Source of the DNA: Procambarus clarkii
Lineage: Eukaryota > Arthropoda > Malacostraca > Decapoda > Cambaridae
NCBI RefSeq assembly: GCF_040958095.1
Contig: NC_091165.1
Location: 30,669,445 to 30,733,444 of the forward strand
Reading direction: 5' to 3'
Length of the DNA: 64,000 nt
The notes under the pieces were generated by a model that saw only the letters and a program-made list of their open reading frames with translations, ran no database searches and was not told the DNA's origin. Every line of letters starts with the position of its first letter. Positions within the stretch are counted from its first letter, which is position 1. A program made the translations under genes and the position numbers. Below, piece by piece: positions 52,696 through 62,790 of the stretch.

Positions 52696-53078
52696 GTACC
52701 TAGTAGCCAGAATGCACTTCTCAGCCTACTATGCAAGGCCCGATTTGCCTAATAATCCAAGTTTTCATGAATTAATTGTTTTTCGACTACCTAACCTACC
52801 TAACCTCACCTAACCTAACTTTTTCAGCTACATAACCTAACCTAACCTATAAAGATAGGTTAGGTTAGGTTAGGTAGGGTTGGTTAGGTTCGGTCATATA
52901 TCTACGTTAATTTTAATTCCAATAAAAAAAAATTCAACTCATACATAATGAAATGGGTAGCTTTATCATCTCATAAGAAAAAAATTAGAGAATATATATT
53001 AATTCAGGAAAACTTGGCTTATTAGGCAAATCGGGCCTTGCATAGTAGGCTGAGAAGTGCGTTCTGGCTACTAGGTAC

Positions 53079-53082
<4 letters not shown>
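52692..53082 (-). mobile_element. TTAGG-bearing palindromic MITE, copy 2
   Basis: Same termini and length as copy 1 but inverted: the GTTTTTCGACTACC side is now on the left and the TTTTTTTATTGG side on the right. The inner CCTAACC / GGTTAGG arms are conserved. TA tracts on both sides. Confidence 0.92.
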
Positions 53083-53171
<89 letters not shown>

Positions 53172-53176
<5 letters not shown>

Positions 53177-53305
53177 TGTATACTGGCAGCAGGTTTTCTT
53201 TCAAACATGTTTCATTGAATATGACCGCATATTCTGTATTTACTATTTTCTGGTTTAGGGCTTCTATCCCTCTAACTATTTTCTTAGCATCAGGGCTTAA
53301 TTGAA
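53172..53305 (-). pseudogene. Penelope-like element, N-terminal fragment
   Basis: Minus-strand frame reads [20 protein letters not shown] preceded by [14 protein letters not shown], matching the conserved N-terminal '[11 protein letters not shown]' region upstream of the RT in Penelope-like proteins. It is cut by a TA tract. It is in opposite orientation to the GIY-YIG piece at 53886. RT absent. Confidence 0.6.
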
Positions 53306-53340
53306 ATAGGAGTTCTCTAAAACTCGATCATTTTCGTACG

Positions 53341-53880
53341 AATATTAACAGGAATTTGATGAAAGAAAGTGAGTAGCCCCTCACTATGCTCTAGTTGCCC
53401 TTGGGAGGTGGTGAACTTTGGAGGTGAAATACTCTGAAATTACCATCTCTTTTAAGGGTCTGAGCTGTGGTGCAGTGGGTTAAAGGCGTACCAGTTATGC
53501 CACTTGCTGTAAGGCTTCTGTGCTGGCTAGGGTTCGAATCTCCTGGTGGGAAAGTGTTCTAAGGTTGTATAATCTCTCTTGCGGTGTTTAGGCAAGTTGT
53601 GCATTAAGCATAGACACAGAGTTCTCCCATATTAACAGGAATTTGATGAAAGAAAGTGAGTAGCCCCTCACTATGCTCTAGTTGCCCTTGGGAGGTGGTG
53701 ATCTTTGGAGGTGAAATACTCTGAAATTACCATCTCTTTTAAGGGTCTGAGCTGTGGTGCAGTGGGTTAAAGGCTTACCAGTTATGCCAGTTGCTGTAAG
53801 GCTTCTGCGCTGGCTAGGGTTTGAATCTCCTGGTGGGAAAGTGTTCCAAGGTTGTATAATCTCTCTTGCGGTGTTTAGGC
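53341..53880 (+). repeat. Tandem pair of a tRNA-like SINE (SINE-4)
   Basis: Two nearly identical units start at 53344 and 53631 (period 287 bp). Each carries an A-box-like GTGGTGCAGTGGG and a B box GGTTCGAATCTCC (second unit GGTTTGAATCTCC) about 75 nt apart, as in class II tRNAs. No poly(A). The tandem order suggests duplication or readthrough of a dimer. Confidence 0.75.
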
Positions 53881-53885
53881 AGAAG

Positions 53886-54670
53886 ATACAACTGACGATT
53901 TACTATAAAACCAAGAAAACGGCCAGCCTACTCATGAGAAACTCTCCAGACACAAAGCAGAACGCTTTAAAAAAGACCAACGTCGTCTATGCCTTCAAAT
54001 GCCCTCTTGAGGACTGTAAGCCTAAAAAACTCAGTATATAGGCAAGACAACAACATCCCTTTCCAGGCGTTTAACGATGCATAAGCAACAGGGCTCCATT
54101 AAGGAACATATAATCTCTTCCCACAACCAAACCATCATCAGAGAAATCTTAGCAAACAACACAGAAATCATCGATAGAAACAGCGATAGCAGGCGGCTTG
54201 ACATCTGCCAGGCACTACACATCAAGAAGTCAACACCAGCAATCAACAGCCAATTAATGCACAACTATATTCTACCCACCTCAAGGCTCCGTTCCAATAT
54301 AGAAGCATCAAGAAATATGGACCAATAGGCTTTCTACAATCACTTCCATTCAATACCCATTGTTTCGTGTTCTGTCTTGTGTTTAGGAATTTAATACCCT
54401 ATTAATACCACCTCACCCCATCCACCTCACTCAAATGTAGATATAAACAAATCGAAGATGTGTAAGTTCTATTCAGTTGTGTATGTGTAAACTAAAGTCT
54501 TTGAAAATGTAATAAGTTTTACGAAACGCGCTCAAGTGTCGCGTCAGACTAGAAATAAAAATGAATTTTGGAGAATTAATTTTTGAATTACCACCAACAG
54601 TGAAAAGAAACGTACGAAAGTTCGAGAAAATTCGTGTTAGAATTATTAATCTTACTTTTTCGGTCATATT
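53886..54670 (+). pseudogene. Penelope-like GIY-YIG endonuclease and 3' region
   Basis: Plus strand gives KTNVVYAFKCPLEDCKPKKL, then (after a 1-base frameshift near 54034) YIGKTTTSLSRRLTMHKQQG, SIKEHIISSHNQ, REILANNTEIIDRNSDSRRL and INSQLMHNYILPTS. It holds VY, YIG, the Arg and the downstream Glu region of the GIY-YIG nuclease that Penelope-like retroelements use to cut target DNA. The RT is missing. The non-coding part after 54330 includes ACGAAACGCGCTCAAGTGTC and ends at a TA tract. Inactive fragment. Confidence 0.88.
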
Positions 54671-54675
54671 AAATA

Positions 54676-55245
<570 letters not shown>

Positions 55246-55249
<4 letters not shown>

Positions 55250-55632
55250 GTACCTAGTAGCCAGAACTCACTTCTCAGCCTACTATTCAAGGCCCGATTT
55301 GCCTAATAAGCCAAGTTTTCCTGAATTAATATATTTACTATAGTTTTTTTCTTATGAAATGATAAAGCAACCCTTTTCTCTATGTATGAGGTCAATTTTT
55401 TTTATTGGAGTTAAAATTAACGTAGATATATGACCGAACCTAACCAACCCTACCTAACCTAACCTAACCTATATTTATAGGTAAGTTTAGGTTAGGTAGC
55501 CAAAAAAAGCTAGGTTAGGTTAGGTTAGGTAGGTTAGGTAGACGAAAAAACATTAATTCATGAAAACTTGGCTTATTAGGCAAATCGGGCCTTGAATAGT
55601 AGGCTGAGAAGTGCGTTCTGGCTATTAGGTAC

Positions 55633-55636
<4 letters not shown>
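55246..55636 (+). mobile_element. TTAGG-bearing palindromic MITE, copy 4
   Basis: 391 bp, orientation of copy 1. Slightly more diverged (e.g. AACTCACTTCTCAGCC, CTATTCAAGG), so it is older or under different mutation. TA tracts on both sides; 36 bp of TA separate it from copy 3. Confidence 0.92.
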
Positions 55637-55666
<30 letters not shown>

Positions 55667-55669
<3 letters not shown>

Positions 55670-55759
55670 CAATGTCAGACCACGGAGGAAAAATGAAACA
55701 GGAAATTTCCTTAAAGGAAATTTCCTGTTTCATTTTTCCTCCGTGGTCTGACATTGTCA
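55667..55759. repeat. Perfect 93-bp palindrome
   Basis: Two 46-bp arms around a single central A (55713): the left starts TGACAATGTCAGACCACGGA, and the right is its exact reverse complement ending TGACATTGTCA. One arm alone is present at 42600-42645. TA tract on the left; CATTCTTAATCACGTG and a second TA tract on the right. Confidence 0.97.
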
Positions 55760-55791
55760 CATTCTTAATCACGTGTTTATTTTCGTGATAT

Positions 55792-55893
<102 letters not shown>

Positions 55894-55902
55894 GAGTCAC
55901 AT

Positions 55903-56485
55903 GGTTGTCCTCCATTTGATCTCGTATTCGGACACCAGGTAAGAGGTCCATTAGAAGATCTTTCAAGAGAGGTTGCTTGATGATGTCTCTGTTCATCAGA
56001 GTGGTCGCTACCTGAGTGATGTCAAGAACAAGTTGTGTCGTGCAAAAGAGTTGGCTATGAAACATCTTGGAAAAACTCAGCAAGAGAAGAAACAGCGATA
56101 TGACAAGAAGTTTAAGACCAAGCTCAGGGCGTTTGCGGTCGGTGATTTGGTGTTGGTGTTGAAACCTCGTCTAGGGACTTCCAAGTCCCATAAGTTTTAA
56201 GGACCCTACCAAGTGGTAGAAAAGTTGGGAGATTTGTTATATAAAGTGTCTAACCCTAATCTTACAGGACAGCAAATGATTGTGCATGTCAACAATTTGA
56301 AGGCCTATTGTGGACCAGTTGTTGTAGCTTGTTTTAGTCAGGAAGAGTTTCCACCTGAGGAGTTTTGTAATGAGGGTAAAGATGTTAATATCCCTTATCA
56401 CAGTTCCAGTTCCAGAGGGAAGGAGATGCATGACATTTACAGGAGGAGCAGCGTGATGAGTTTCAGGTCTTGCTGGACACATGAG
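55903..56485 (+). pseudogene. GyA integrase C-terminus and RT N-extension
   Basis: After the second ACAT the plus strand resumes GCPPFDLVFGHQVRGPLEDL, exactly what should follow REGLH at 46541. Then come KNKLCRAKELAMKHLG, FAVGDLVLVLKPRLG, YQVVEKLGDLLYKV and MIVHVNNLKAYCGP (the GPY/F-type integrase tail). In a third frame HLQEEQRDEFQVLLDT (56434-56482) matches HLQMVQREEMQSLLDE, the segment before the RT in GyB, so RT coding follows integrase directly. Broken by frameshifts and by a TGA at 56482. Confidence 0.85.
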
Positions 56486-56864
56486 TGTTACGACGCTGGG
56501 TTCTTAGTTGGAAACCAGAGGTCAAATTGAGTTCCAAATAATGTGAGAAGAATATTTAATTAACAATAACGTTTATACATAGAGTGTCTCATACCTCGGT
56601 TCCCTTTTTCTTGCCAAACGTAAAGAAAAGTCCATAAAAGAAAATCAAAAGGTCCTTTTATGGACCTTGTAAGTCCATAAAAGAAAATTAAAAAAAATAA
56701 GAACCAATAAATCTCTGAAAGAAAAAGCACACAAAAATTTCCTGAAAGAAAAAACACATAAAAAAAAAACGGGGAAGTAAATAAATTTGACACGGAATAT
56801 TTAATGTCACAGGAGACCCTAAAAAAATAGCTAGAACATGACAGTTGGTATATGGCTTCCTGTG
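56486..56864. other. No gene seen; possible LTR material
   Basis: Begins TGTTACGACGCTGGG and is A/T-rich with GGTCCTTTTATGGACC, a perfect 16-bp palindrome near 56651. It lies between the plus-strand GyA and the minus-strand GyB end and may contain the GyB 3' LTR (minus strand TGTCATGTTCTAGC at about 56842), but no second LTR copy exists here to confirm it. Confidence 0.35.
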
Positions 56865-57992
56865 GCTCAGATGACTGTTACTCAGGTAACCGGGACAGAG
56901 CATCGGCTATCACGTTGAGCCGGCCCAGTAGGTGGATAATGGAAAGATTGAAGTCTTGTAGGTACAATGCCTACCTGAATATGCATTTATTTTTCTCCTT
57001 CATCTGGAGTATGAACACCAGTGGGTTATGGTCCATGTACACTTCCACTACATTAACTGTTAGATATATTTCAAACATTATACAGCTTAACACTAGCGCC
57101 AATGCTTCATTTTCTACCACTGAATAATTGCATTGCGCCTTGTCAAATTTCACAGAGTAATAGTATAGTGGGTGGTTCACTTAATCATCCCCAGTTTGTA
57201 ACAACACTGCACCAGCACTCGAGTCAGACGCATCAACGTGAATTTTAAACGGTCTGTCGAACCTTCGACTAGCAAGCACTGGGGCGGAAGCTAAGATCAA
57301 TTTCAAGTTTTTAAAAGCCTCTGCACAGTCTGTTGACCACTTAAATTTAACGGCCTTTCGCAACAAGCCCGTGAGAGGAGTGGCCACACTGGATAAGTTC
57401 TGACAAAAGCGGCAGTAGTACACACTCATACCAATAAACCGTTGCACTTGCTTTTTAGACTGGAGCACTGGATACTTCAGAATGGCACTGATTTTATCTT
57501 GCCGCAGTAACCCTTTTCCTTGGCCCACTTCATAACCGAGGTACGTCACTGTGCCTTGGCCAAAATAACACTTTTTTGCATTTAGAGTTAGATTTGCACT
57601 TTTCAAAACTGTGAACAACTGGCATAACCTAGCTATGTGGTCAGCCCAATCTCTATCAAAAAGCACAATGTCATCTAAATACGCCCGACAATTTGGTACC
57701 TTTGCGAGCAGAGATTTCATTAGCCTCTGGAACGTTGCAAGGGCATTACGCAATCCGAACAGTAACACTTGATACTCGAAGACACCATCGGGTGTTACGA
57801 ACTCAGTTAGTTGCTTGGCACGCTCGGTGAGCGGGATCTGATAATATCCCCTCGAGTGATCGAATTTCGAGACGTACGTGGCGTTTCCGATCTCGTCGAT
57901 GCAGTCTTCTGGGGTCAGCGGATAGGCATCCACGATGGTCAGCGGATAGGCATCCACGATGGTCACCTTGTTGAGCTGCCGATAGTGCATAA
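56865..57992 (-). pseudogene. GyB Gypsy RT and RNase H
   Basis: From 57990 down: YRQLNKVTIVDAYPL (with the eight residues TIVDAYPL duplicated by a 24-bp tandem repeat), YVSKFDHSRGYYQIPL, GLRNALATFQRLM, catalytic YLDDIVLF, VTYLGYEVGQG, QRFIGMSVYYCRFC, then RNase H with KIHVDASDSSAGAVLL, YSVVENEALALVL and VYMDHNPLVFIL, and LNVIADALSRLPE followed at once by a stop (56875). Frame breaks only at 57180 and near 56970. The usual LDLSRGYHQI reads FDHSRGYYQI. The coding end right after ADALSR suggests that RNase H is the last domain. Confidence 0.9.
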
Positions 57993-58550
57993 GGGGCCAT
58001 ATGAATGGGTTTGGAAAAGTTGTTCAATGTCAACCAATATTTTTTGACTAGTTGTATATAAAAAGGGCTGCAATTGTTCCAAGTTTCAGTACTGCAGCTT
58101 ATATAGAAAGGGAGATTTTTAATTTTTATATATTTTTCAGCGAATTTTGCACATTTTCAAGTGTATATTTACAACCACACCTTTCAGATATAATCATTCT
58201 TTTCTGACACATTAGCATATAATAAAGGATCGGGAGTTAGGGAGTTTCCAAAACATCTTTAGTTTTCCTAATACAAATAGTCAAAGTTCCCCCCCCAAAA
58301 TTATGCAAATATGTCAAGTTTATTGCTATTATAAAATCAATAAATGAACTTAGGAAAAACGCTTTCTTGGGATTTTAGAGACATAAACGTTACATATAAG
58401 GTGTAAGTTTCATGTAAATTGAATAATAAATAGAGATATTTGAACGTTTATGTAACTTGAAAATATTGAAAATAAATAATAAAATAATAAAATCTAAGGT
58501 GTTGCCATCTGTGGCTGAGGTTGACATCAACCAGTTTTCTCCAAAATTGG

Positions 58551-59590
58551 CACCCTTACAGATAGGCTTACGTGCAGTCAGGTGTATCACCCTTACAGAT
58601 AGGCTTACGTGCAGTCAGGTGTATCACCCTTACAGATAGGCTTACGTGCAGTCAGGTGTATCACCCTTACAGATAGGCTTACGTGCAGTCAGGTGTATCA
58701 CCCTTACAGATGGGCTTACGTGCAGTCAGGTGTATCACCCTTACAGATGGGCTTACGTGCAGTCAGGTGTATCACCCTTACAGATAGGCTTACGTGCAGT
58801 CAGGTGTATCACCCTTACAGATAGGCTTACGTGCAGTCAGGTGTATCACCCTTACAGATAGGCTTACGTGCAGTCAGGTGTATCACCCTTACAGATAGGC
58901 TTACGTGCAGTCAGGTGTATCACCCTTACAGATAGGCTTACGTGCAGTCAGGTGTATCACCCTTACAGATAGGCTTACGTGCAGTCAGGTGTATCACCCT
59001 TACAGATAGGCTTACGTGCAGTCAGGTGTATCACCCTTACAGATAGGCTTACGTGCAGTCAGGTGTATCACCCTTACAGATAGGCTTACGTGCAGTCAGG
59101 TGTATCACCCTTACAGATAGGCTTACGTGCAGTCAGGTGTATCACCCTTACAGATAGGCTTACGTGCAGTCAGGTGTATCACCCTTACAGATGGGCTTAC
59201 GTGCAGTCAGGTGTATCACCCTTACAGATGGGCTTACATGCAGTCAGGTGTATCACCCTTACAGATGGGCTTACGTGCAGTCAGGTGTATCACCCTTACA
59301 GATGGGCTTACGTGCAGTCAGGTGTATCACCCTTACAGATGGGCTTACATGCAGTCAGGTGTATCACCCTTACAGATAGGCTTACGTGCAGTCAGGTGTA
59401 TCACCCTTACAGATAGGCTTACGTGCAGTCAGGTGTATCACCCTTACAGATGGGCTTACGTGCAGTCAGGTGTATCACCCTTACAGATGGGCTTACATGC
59501 AGTCAGGTGTATCACCCTTACAGATAGGCTTACGTGCAGTCAGGTGTATCACCCTTACAGATGGGCTTACGTGCAGTCAGGTGTATAAGT
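58551..59590. repeat. 37-bp tandem array, about 28 units
   Basis: Units of CAGATAGGCTTACGTGCAGT then CAGGTGTATCACCCTTA. Two variable sites: ATAGG/ATGGG and ACGTG/ACATG, the ATGGG form clustered at 58709-58750 and after 59191. Because 37 is not a multiple of three, the three frames rotate and give meaningless repeating peptides. Flanked on both sides by GGTGTAAGTTTCATG-like sequence in the same orientation. Confidence 0.97.
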
Positions 59591-59607
59591 TTCATGCAAA
59601 TCGTCCG

Positions 59608-59609
59608 AT

Positions 59610-59637
<28 letters not shown>
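59608..59637. repeat. Poly(A) run
   Basis: About 29 A after CGTCCGAT; part of the inverted-end element. Confidence 0.9.
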
Positions 59638-59641
<4 letters not shown>

Positions 59642-59833
59642 TATAAATTTTTGTTTTTTTTTTAACTGAATTTTTTTTCAAATAAAACTGTTTATAATAT
59701 TTTTAATATATGCTATTGTAATAGCTGAGAGTCATAGATATGATTTCAGTTGACACTTGTGTTTGATAATCATTTTTGACCATTTTGGAATACTTTTGAC
59801 ACCTACTTCAATATTTTGTTTTCTCCCTTCCTA

Positions 59834-60074
59834 GCCGAGCGGACAGCACACTGGACTTAGTGATCCTGTGGTCCTGGGTTCGATCCCAGGTGCCGGCGAG
59901 AAACATTGGGCAGAGTTTCTTTCACCCTATGCCCCTGTTACCTAGCAGTAAAATAGGTACCTGGGTGTTAGTCAGCTGTCACGGGCTGCTTCCTGGGGGT
60001 GGAGGCCTGGTCGAGGACCGGGCCGCGGGGACACTAAAGCCCCGAAATCATCTCAAGATAACCTCAAGATAAAA
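59834..60074 (+). mobile_element. SINE-1, copy in the inverted-end element
   Basis: A-box-like CCGAGCGGACAGCACACTGG, B box GGTTCGATCCC, body and 3' end CTCAAGATAACCTCAAGAT as at 21322-21584. TTCCTA flanks it at 59828-59833 and 60075-60080, a likely 6-bp target duplication. It is the youngest layer of this nest. Confidence 0.9.
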
Positions 60075-60211
60075 TTCCTATTTATGCTACGATGCTGAGA
60101 CTTGGACCAGATGAAACCCTTTTCATATACAACTAGTCACAAAAAGTTTGATTGAAATTGAACTAGTTTTCATTTAATGCATTTTTTTGGAAATCTGGAA
60201 CTAATACCCCC

Positions 60212-60534
60212 TAATCGCCAGGAGCCGTCTGATTTGGGGACCAAAGGCAGGGGGAGCACCAAGAGCCCTGGCTCGGCCTGATGAGGCCGTGCTGGAGCAG
60301 GAAGTTGACCTCCTTCCGTACGATGGCCTTCTTTTCTGGACTCATCCGATAGGGTTGAAGACGAATGGGGGTGTAGTCCGTCAACCTGACATCATGGTAG
60401 ATGGTATCAGTCTGGGTCGGGATCTCCCCGAACAGACTGGAGAATTCGTCAAGTAGCGACTGCATCTCTTCACGTTGGACCATCTGCAAATGGGACAGTC
60501 TCTCCTCCACAGCATTCACAGAACTAGAATTATT
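60212..60534 (-). pseudogene. GyB RT N-extension and first RT motifs
   Basis: Minus frame from 60519: NAVEERLSHLQMVQREEMQS, LLDEFSSLFGEIPTQTDTIY, RLQPYRMSPEKKAIVRKEVN, LIRPSQGSWCSPC and (next frame) VPKSDGSWRL. It is the segment just before the RT core in Gypsy. It stops at the inverted-end element at 60211; the core resumes at 57990 with YRQLNK. A 1-base shift lies near 60250. Confidence 0.88.
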
Positions 60535-60712
60535 GAGAATGAGATTAAGAACATAAGAACAAAGGTAACTGCAGAAGGCCTATTGGCCCATACGAGGCAG
60601 CTCCTATCTATAACCACCCAATCCCACTCATATACATGTCCAACCCACGCCCCAAAGATTAGTTGGGTCCCCAGAACAATCATCCCCTCCCTCACTGGAA
60701 AAGGAAACATTG
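60535..60712 (-). mobile_element. CR1-type LINE 3' tail
   Basis: On the minus strand: ATATGAGTGGGATTGGGTGG, GGAGCTGCCTCGTATGGGCC and a terminus TTGTTCTTATGTTCTTA, identical in plan to the end of the CR1-type element at 61434-61963. Only the last ~180 bp were inserted, between the GyB integrase and RT coding parts. Confidence 0.85.
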
Positions 60713-60716
60713 GTTA

Positions 60717-61261
60717 GGGCCTATTACGGGCCTGGGGCCCTGGAACTTCTTCAGACGGTTCAAGTGTACAAGTATCACCTGATTACGCTTGTCAGAGTGC
60801 CTCACTTTGTACTTGAGGTCCCCAACCCTTTCTGTCACAATAAAGGGGCCTTCGTACTCGTGAGACACATTGTTCCTTAGTCGAGGCTTTAATACCAGGA
60901 CAGGGTCATCAGGCTGAAATACCCGCCACTTAGCCTTAGCATCGTTTCGTTCTTTCATCTTTTCTTGGTCCTTCCCAAGATACTTTAGTGCCGCCGCCTT
61001 GCAGTCACTGAGTCTCTGGTGGTGTTGCGCAAAGAAAGCCGAACCTTCGGTCAACGTTACGTTCCCTAACAGATTCTCCTGTAACATTTGCAAGGGTCCA
61101 CGAACTTTATGGCCAAAGACTAACTCAAAAGGAGAACAACCCAGTGAACTTTGTACATACCCTTTTAACAACATGCAAACCTGTTTGGGGAGGTAGCCAC
61201 TCAGACACATCACATTACACACGATATCCAACTGTTTGGCAGCACTCCAATTCGACAGCAT
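60717..61261 (-). pseudogene. GyB integrase C-terminus
   Basis: A minus-strand frame with SSLGCSPFELVFGHKVRGPL, LSDCKAAALKYLGKDQEKMK, FQPDDPVLVLKPRLR, GPFIVTERVGDLKYKV and ILVHLNRLKKFQGPRP: the C-terminal, target- and DNA-binding end of a Gypsy integrase. It then reads IGPNQCFLF and, across the small CR1 tail, SSSVNAVEERLSHLQ of the RT extension on the same strand. The D,D,E core lies beyond the right edge and is absent; the adjoining DNA belongs to GyA on the other strand. Confidence 0.9.
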
Positions 61262-61433
61262 CCATACAGGGTAAATCCCGAAAAAGACAACTCATCCAAC
61301 AGGAAGTAGATTATCTACTTCAACATAACTTCATCCGTCAAAGCCAAAGTTCTTGGAGTTCTCCTTGTTTGGTGATACCAAACCCAGGGGGAACCTGGAG
61401 ATTATGTGTGGACTATCGTAAATCATCATCATA
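61262..61433 (+). pseudogene. GyA RT, first motifs
   Basis: Plus strand: IQQEVDYLLQHNFIRQSQSS, WSSPCLVIPNPGGTWRLCVD, then DYRK, where the CR1-type LINE is inserted. The frame resumes LNKVTTVDVFPL at 61964. The left border is an abrupt junction with the minus-strand GyB integrase. Confidence 0.88.
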
Positions 61434-61963
61434 TCGTCATCATATCTCGCTCTAGTTAGGCCCCATTTAGATTATGTAGTTCAGTTTTGGTCGCCATATT
61501 ATAGAATGGATATAAATTCATTTGAACGTGTCCAGCGTAGGATGACTAAGTTAATTCCCCAGGTTGGAAATCTTTCATATGAAGAAAGATTGACAAAGCT
61601 TATGTTGCATTCACTGGAAAGGCGAAGAGTTAGGGGTGACATGATAGAGGTTTACAAGTGGGTGAATGGACATAACGGAGGGGATGTTAATGGGGTATTA
61701 AAAGTATCAACACAAGACACAACACGAAACAATGGGTATAAATTGGATAAGTTTGGATTTAGGAAAGACTTGGGTAAATACTGGTTCAGTAACAGGGTTG
61801 TTGATTTCTGGAACCAATTACCGCGTAACGTGCTGGGGTCCCTCGATTGTTTCAAGCGCGGGTTGGACAAGTATATGAGTGGAATTGGGTGGTTATAAAT
61901 AGGAGCTGCCTCGTATGGGCCAATAGGCCTTCTGCAGTTACCTTTGTTCTTATGTTCTTATGT
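61434..61963 (+). pseudogene. CR1-type LINE 3' end inserted in GyA
   Basis: Frame 61506-61898 reads FERVQRRMTKLIPQVGNLSY, EERLTKLMLHSLERRRVRGD, MIEVYKW and VVDFWNQLPRNVLGS, the CR1 RT C-terminus. The short 3' UTR ends in two TTCTTATG octamers, similar in length and position to the octamer tail of vertebrate CR1. A 5-bp TAAAT duplication flanks it (61429-61433 and 61964-61968). 5' truncated, no RT core. Confidence 0.92.
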
Positions 61964-62790
61964 TAAATTAAACAAGGTAACAACTGTTGATGTGTTCCCA
62001 TTACCACTTTCAGAAGAATGTATAGACCAGATTGGTAATGCTAAATTTGTGTCAAAACTTGATTTGTCTAAGGGTTACCATCAGATCCCTCTAAGTGATT
62101 ATGCTAGGGAAGTGACAGCCTTTATTACACCTGATGATGCATATGAATTTAACGTAATGCCTTTTGGACTGAGAAATGCTCCTGCCACTTTCCTGAAACT
62201 TTTGAAACTTTTGCTCAAGGGTGTGCCAAATTGCAGGGTATACCTTGATTATATTGTCTTGTATAGTAAGTGTTGGACAGACCACCTGTCAGGTCTTAAG
62301 AAATTATTTACAGTGTTGCAGAGTGCCAATTTAACAGTAAATGTCAACAAGTGTAGTTGGACAAAGGGCACTATAATCTATCTTGGACATGAAGTGGGAC
62401 AGGGTACGATACTTCCTTTGCAAGATAAAATAAAAGTAATAGTGGACTACCCAGTGTTAACAAATAAAAAGGGAGTTCAAAGAGTTATTGGAACGTGTGC
62501 TTATTACAAACGGTATTGTAAGAACTTTTTTACAGTTGCGGCCCCATTAACCAATTTGTTGCAAAAGTAAGTGACATGTAAGTGGACACAAGATTGTCAA
62601 AATTCATTTCAGAATTTAAAGGGAATACTATCTGCGTCACCTGTTCTAGCCAGCCCTCAATATAACAGACCTTTTATCCTGCATATTGATGCGTCTGATT
62701 TGGGAATCGGTGCAGTTCTTATACAAGTTGGCCTTGATAACATTGAACATCCAGTTTACTATTTTTCTACAAAAATTAATAAAGCAAAAA
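61964..62790 (+). pseudogene. GyA RT core and RNase H
   Basis: LNKVTTVDVFPLPLSEECID, KFVSKLDLSKGYHQIPL, VMPFGLRNAPATFLKLL, then VYLDYIVLYSK, where the second catalytic Asp of YLDD is Tyr (GAT to TAT), so this RT would be dead. Further on ANLTVNVNKCSWTKG, GVQRVIGTCAYYKRY, a stop after LLQK (62568) and RNase H PFILHIDASDLGIGAVL. It ends at KINKAK, where a minus-strand CR1 fragment begins. Confidence 0.92.

Larger units (their letters stand above)
57993..60211. mobile_element. Inverted-end DNA element with 37-bp array
   Basis: Sits inside the GyB RT between TAA (57990-57992) and TAA (60212-60214). The ends start GGGGCCATATG and, in reverse, GGGGGTATTAG. Imperfect inverted arms continue inward: TTTTTTGACTAGTTGTATAT (58050) against the reverse of ATACAACTAGTCACAAAAAG (60127), and TTAGCATATAATAAAG (58212) against the reverse of TATATGCTATTG near 59710. 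No transposase. The 3-bp TAA duplication and GG start are typical of PIF/Harbinger, so it may be a non-autonomous member. The right arm hosts SINE-1. Confidence 0.75.

Noticed and set aside
56486-56560. Start of a GyA LTR at TGTTACGACG
   Set aside because: No adjacent polypurine tract and no second copy in the window; left as possible LTR material only.
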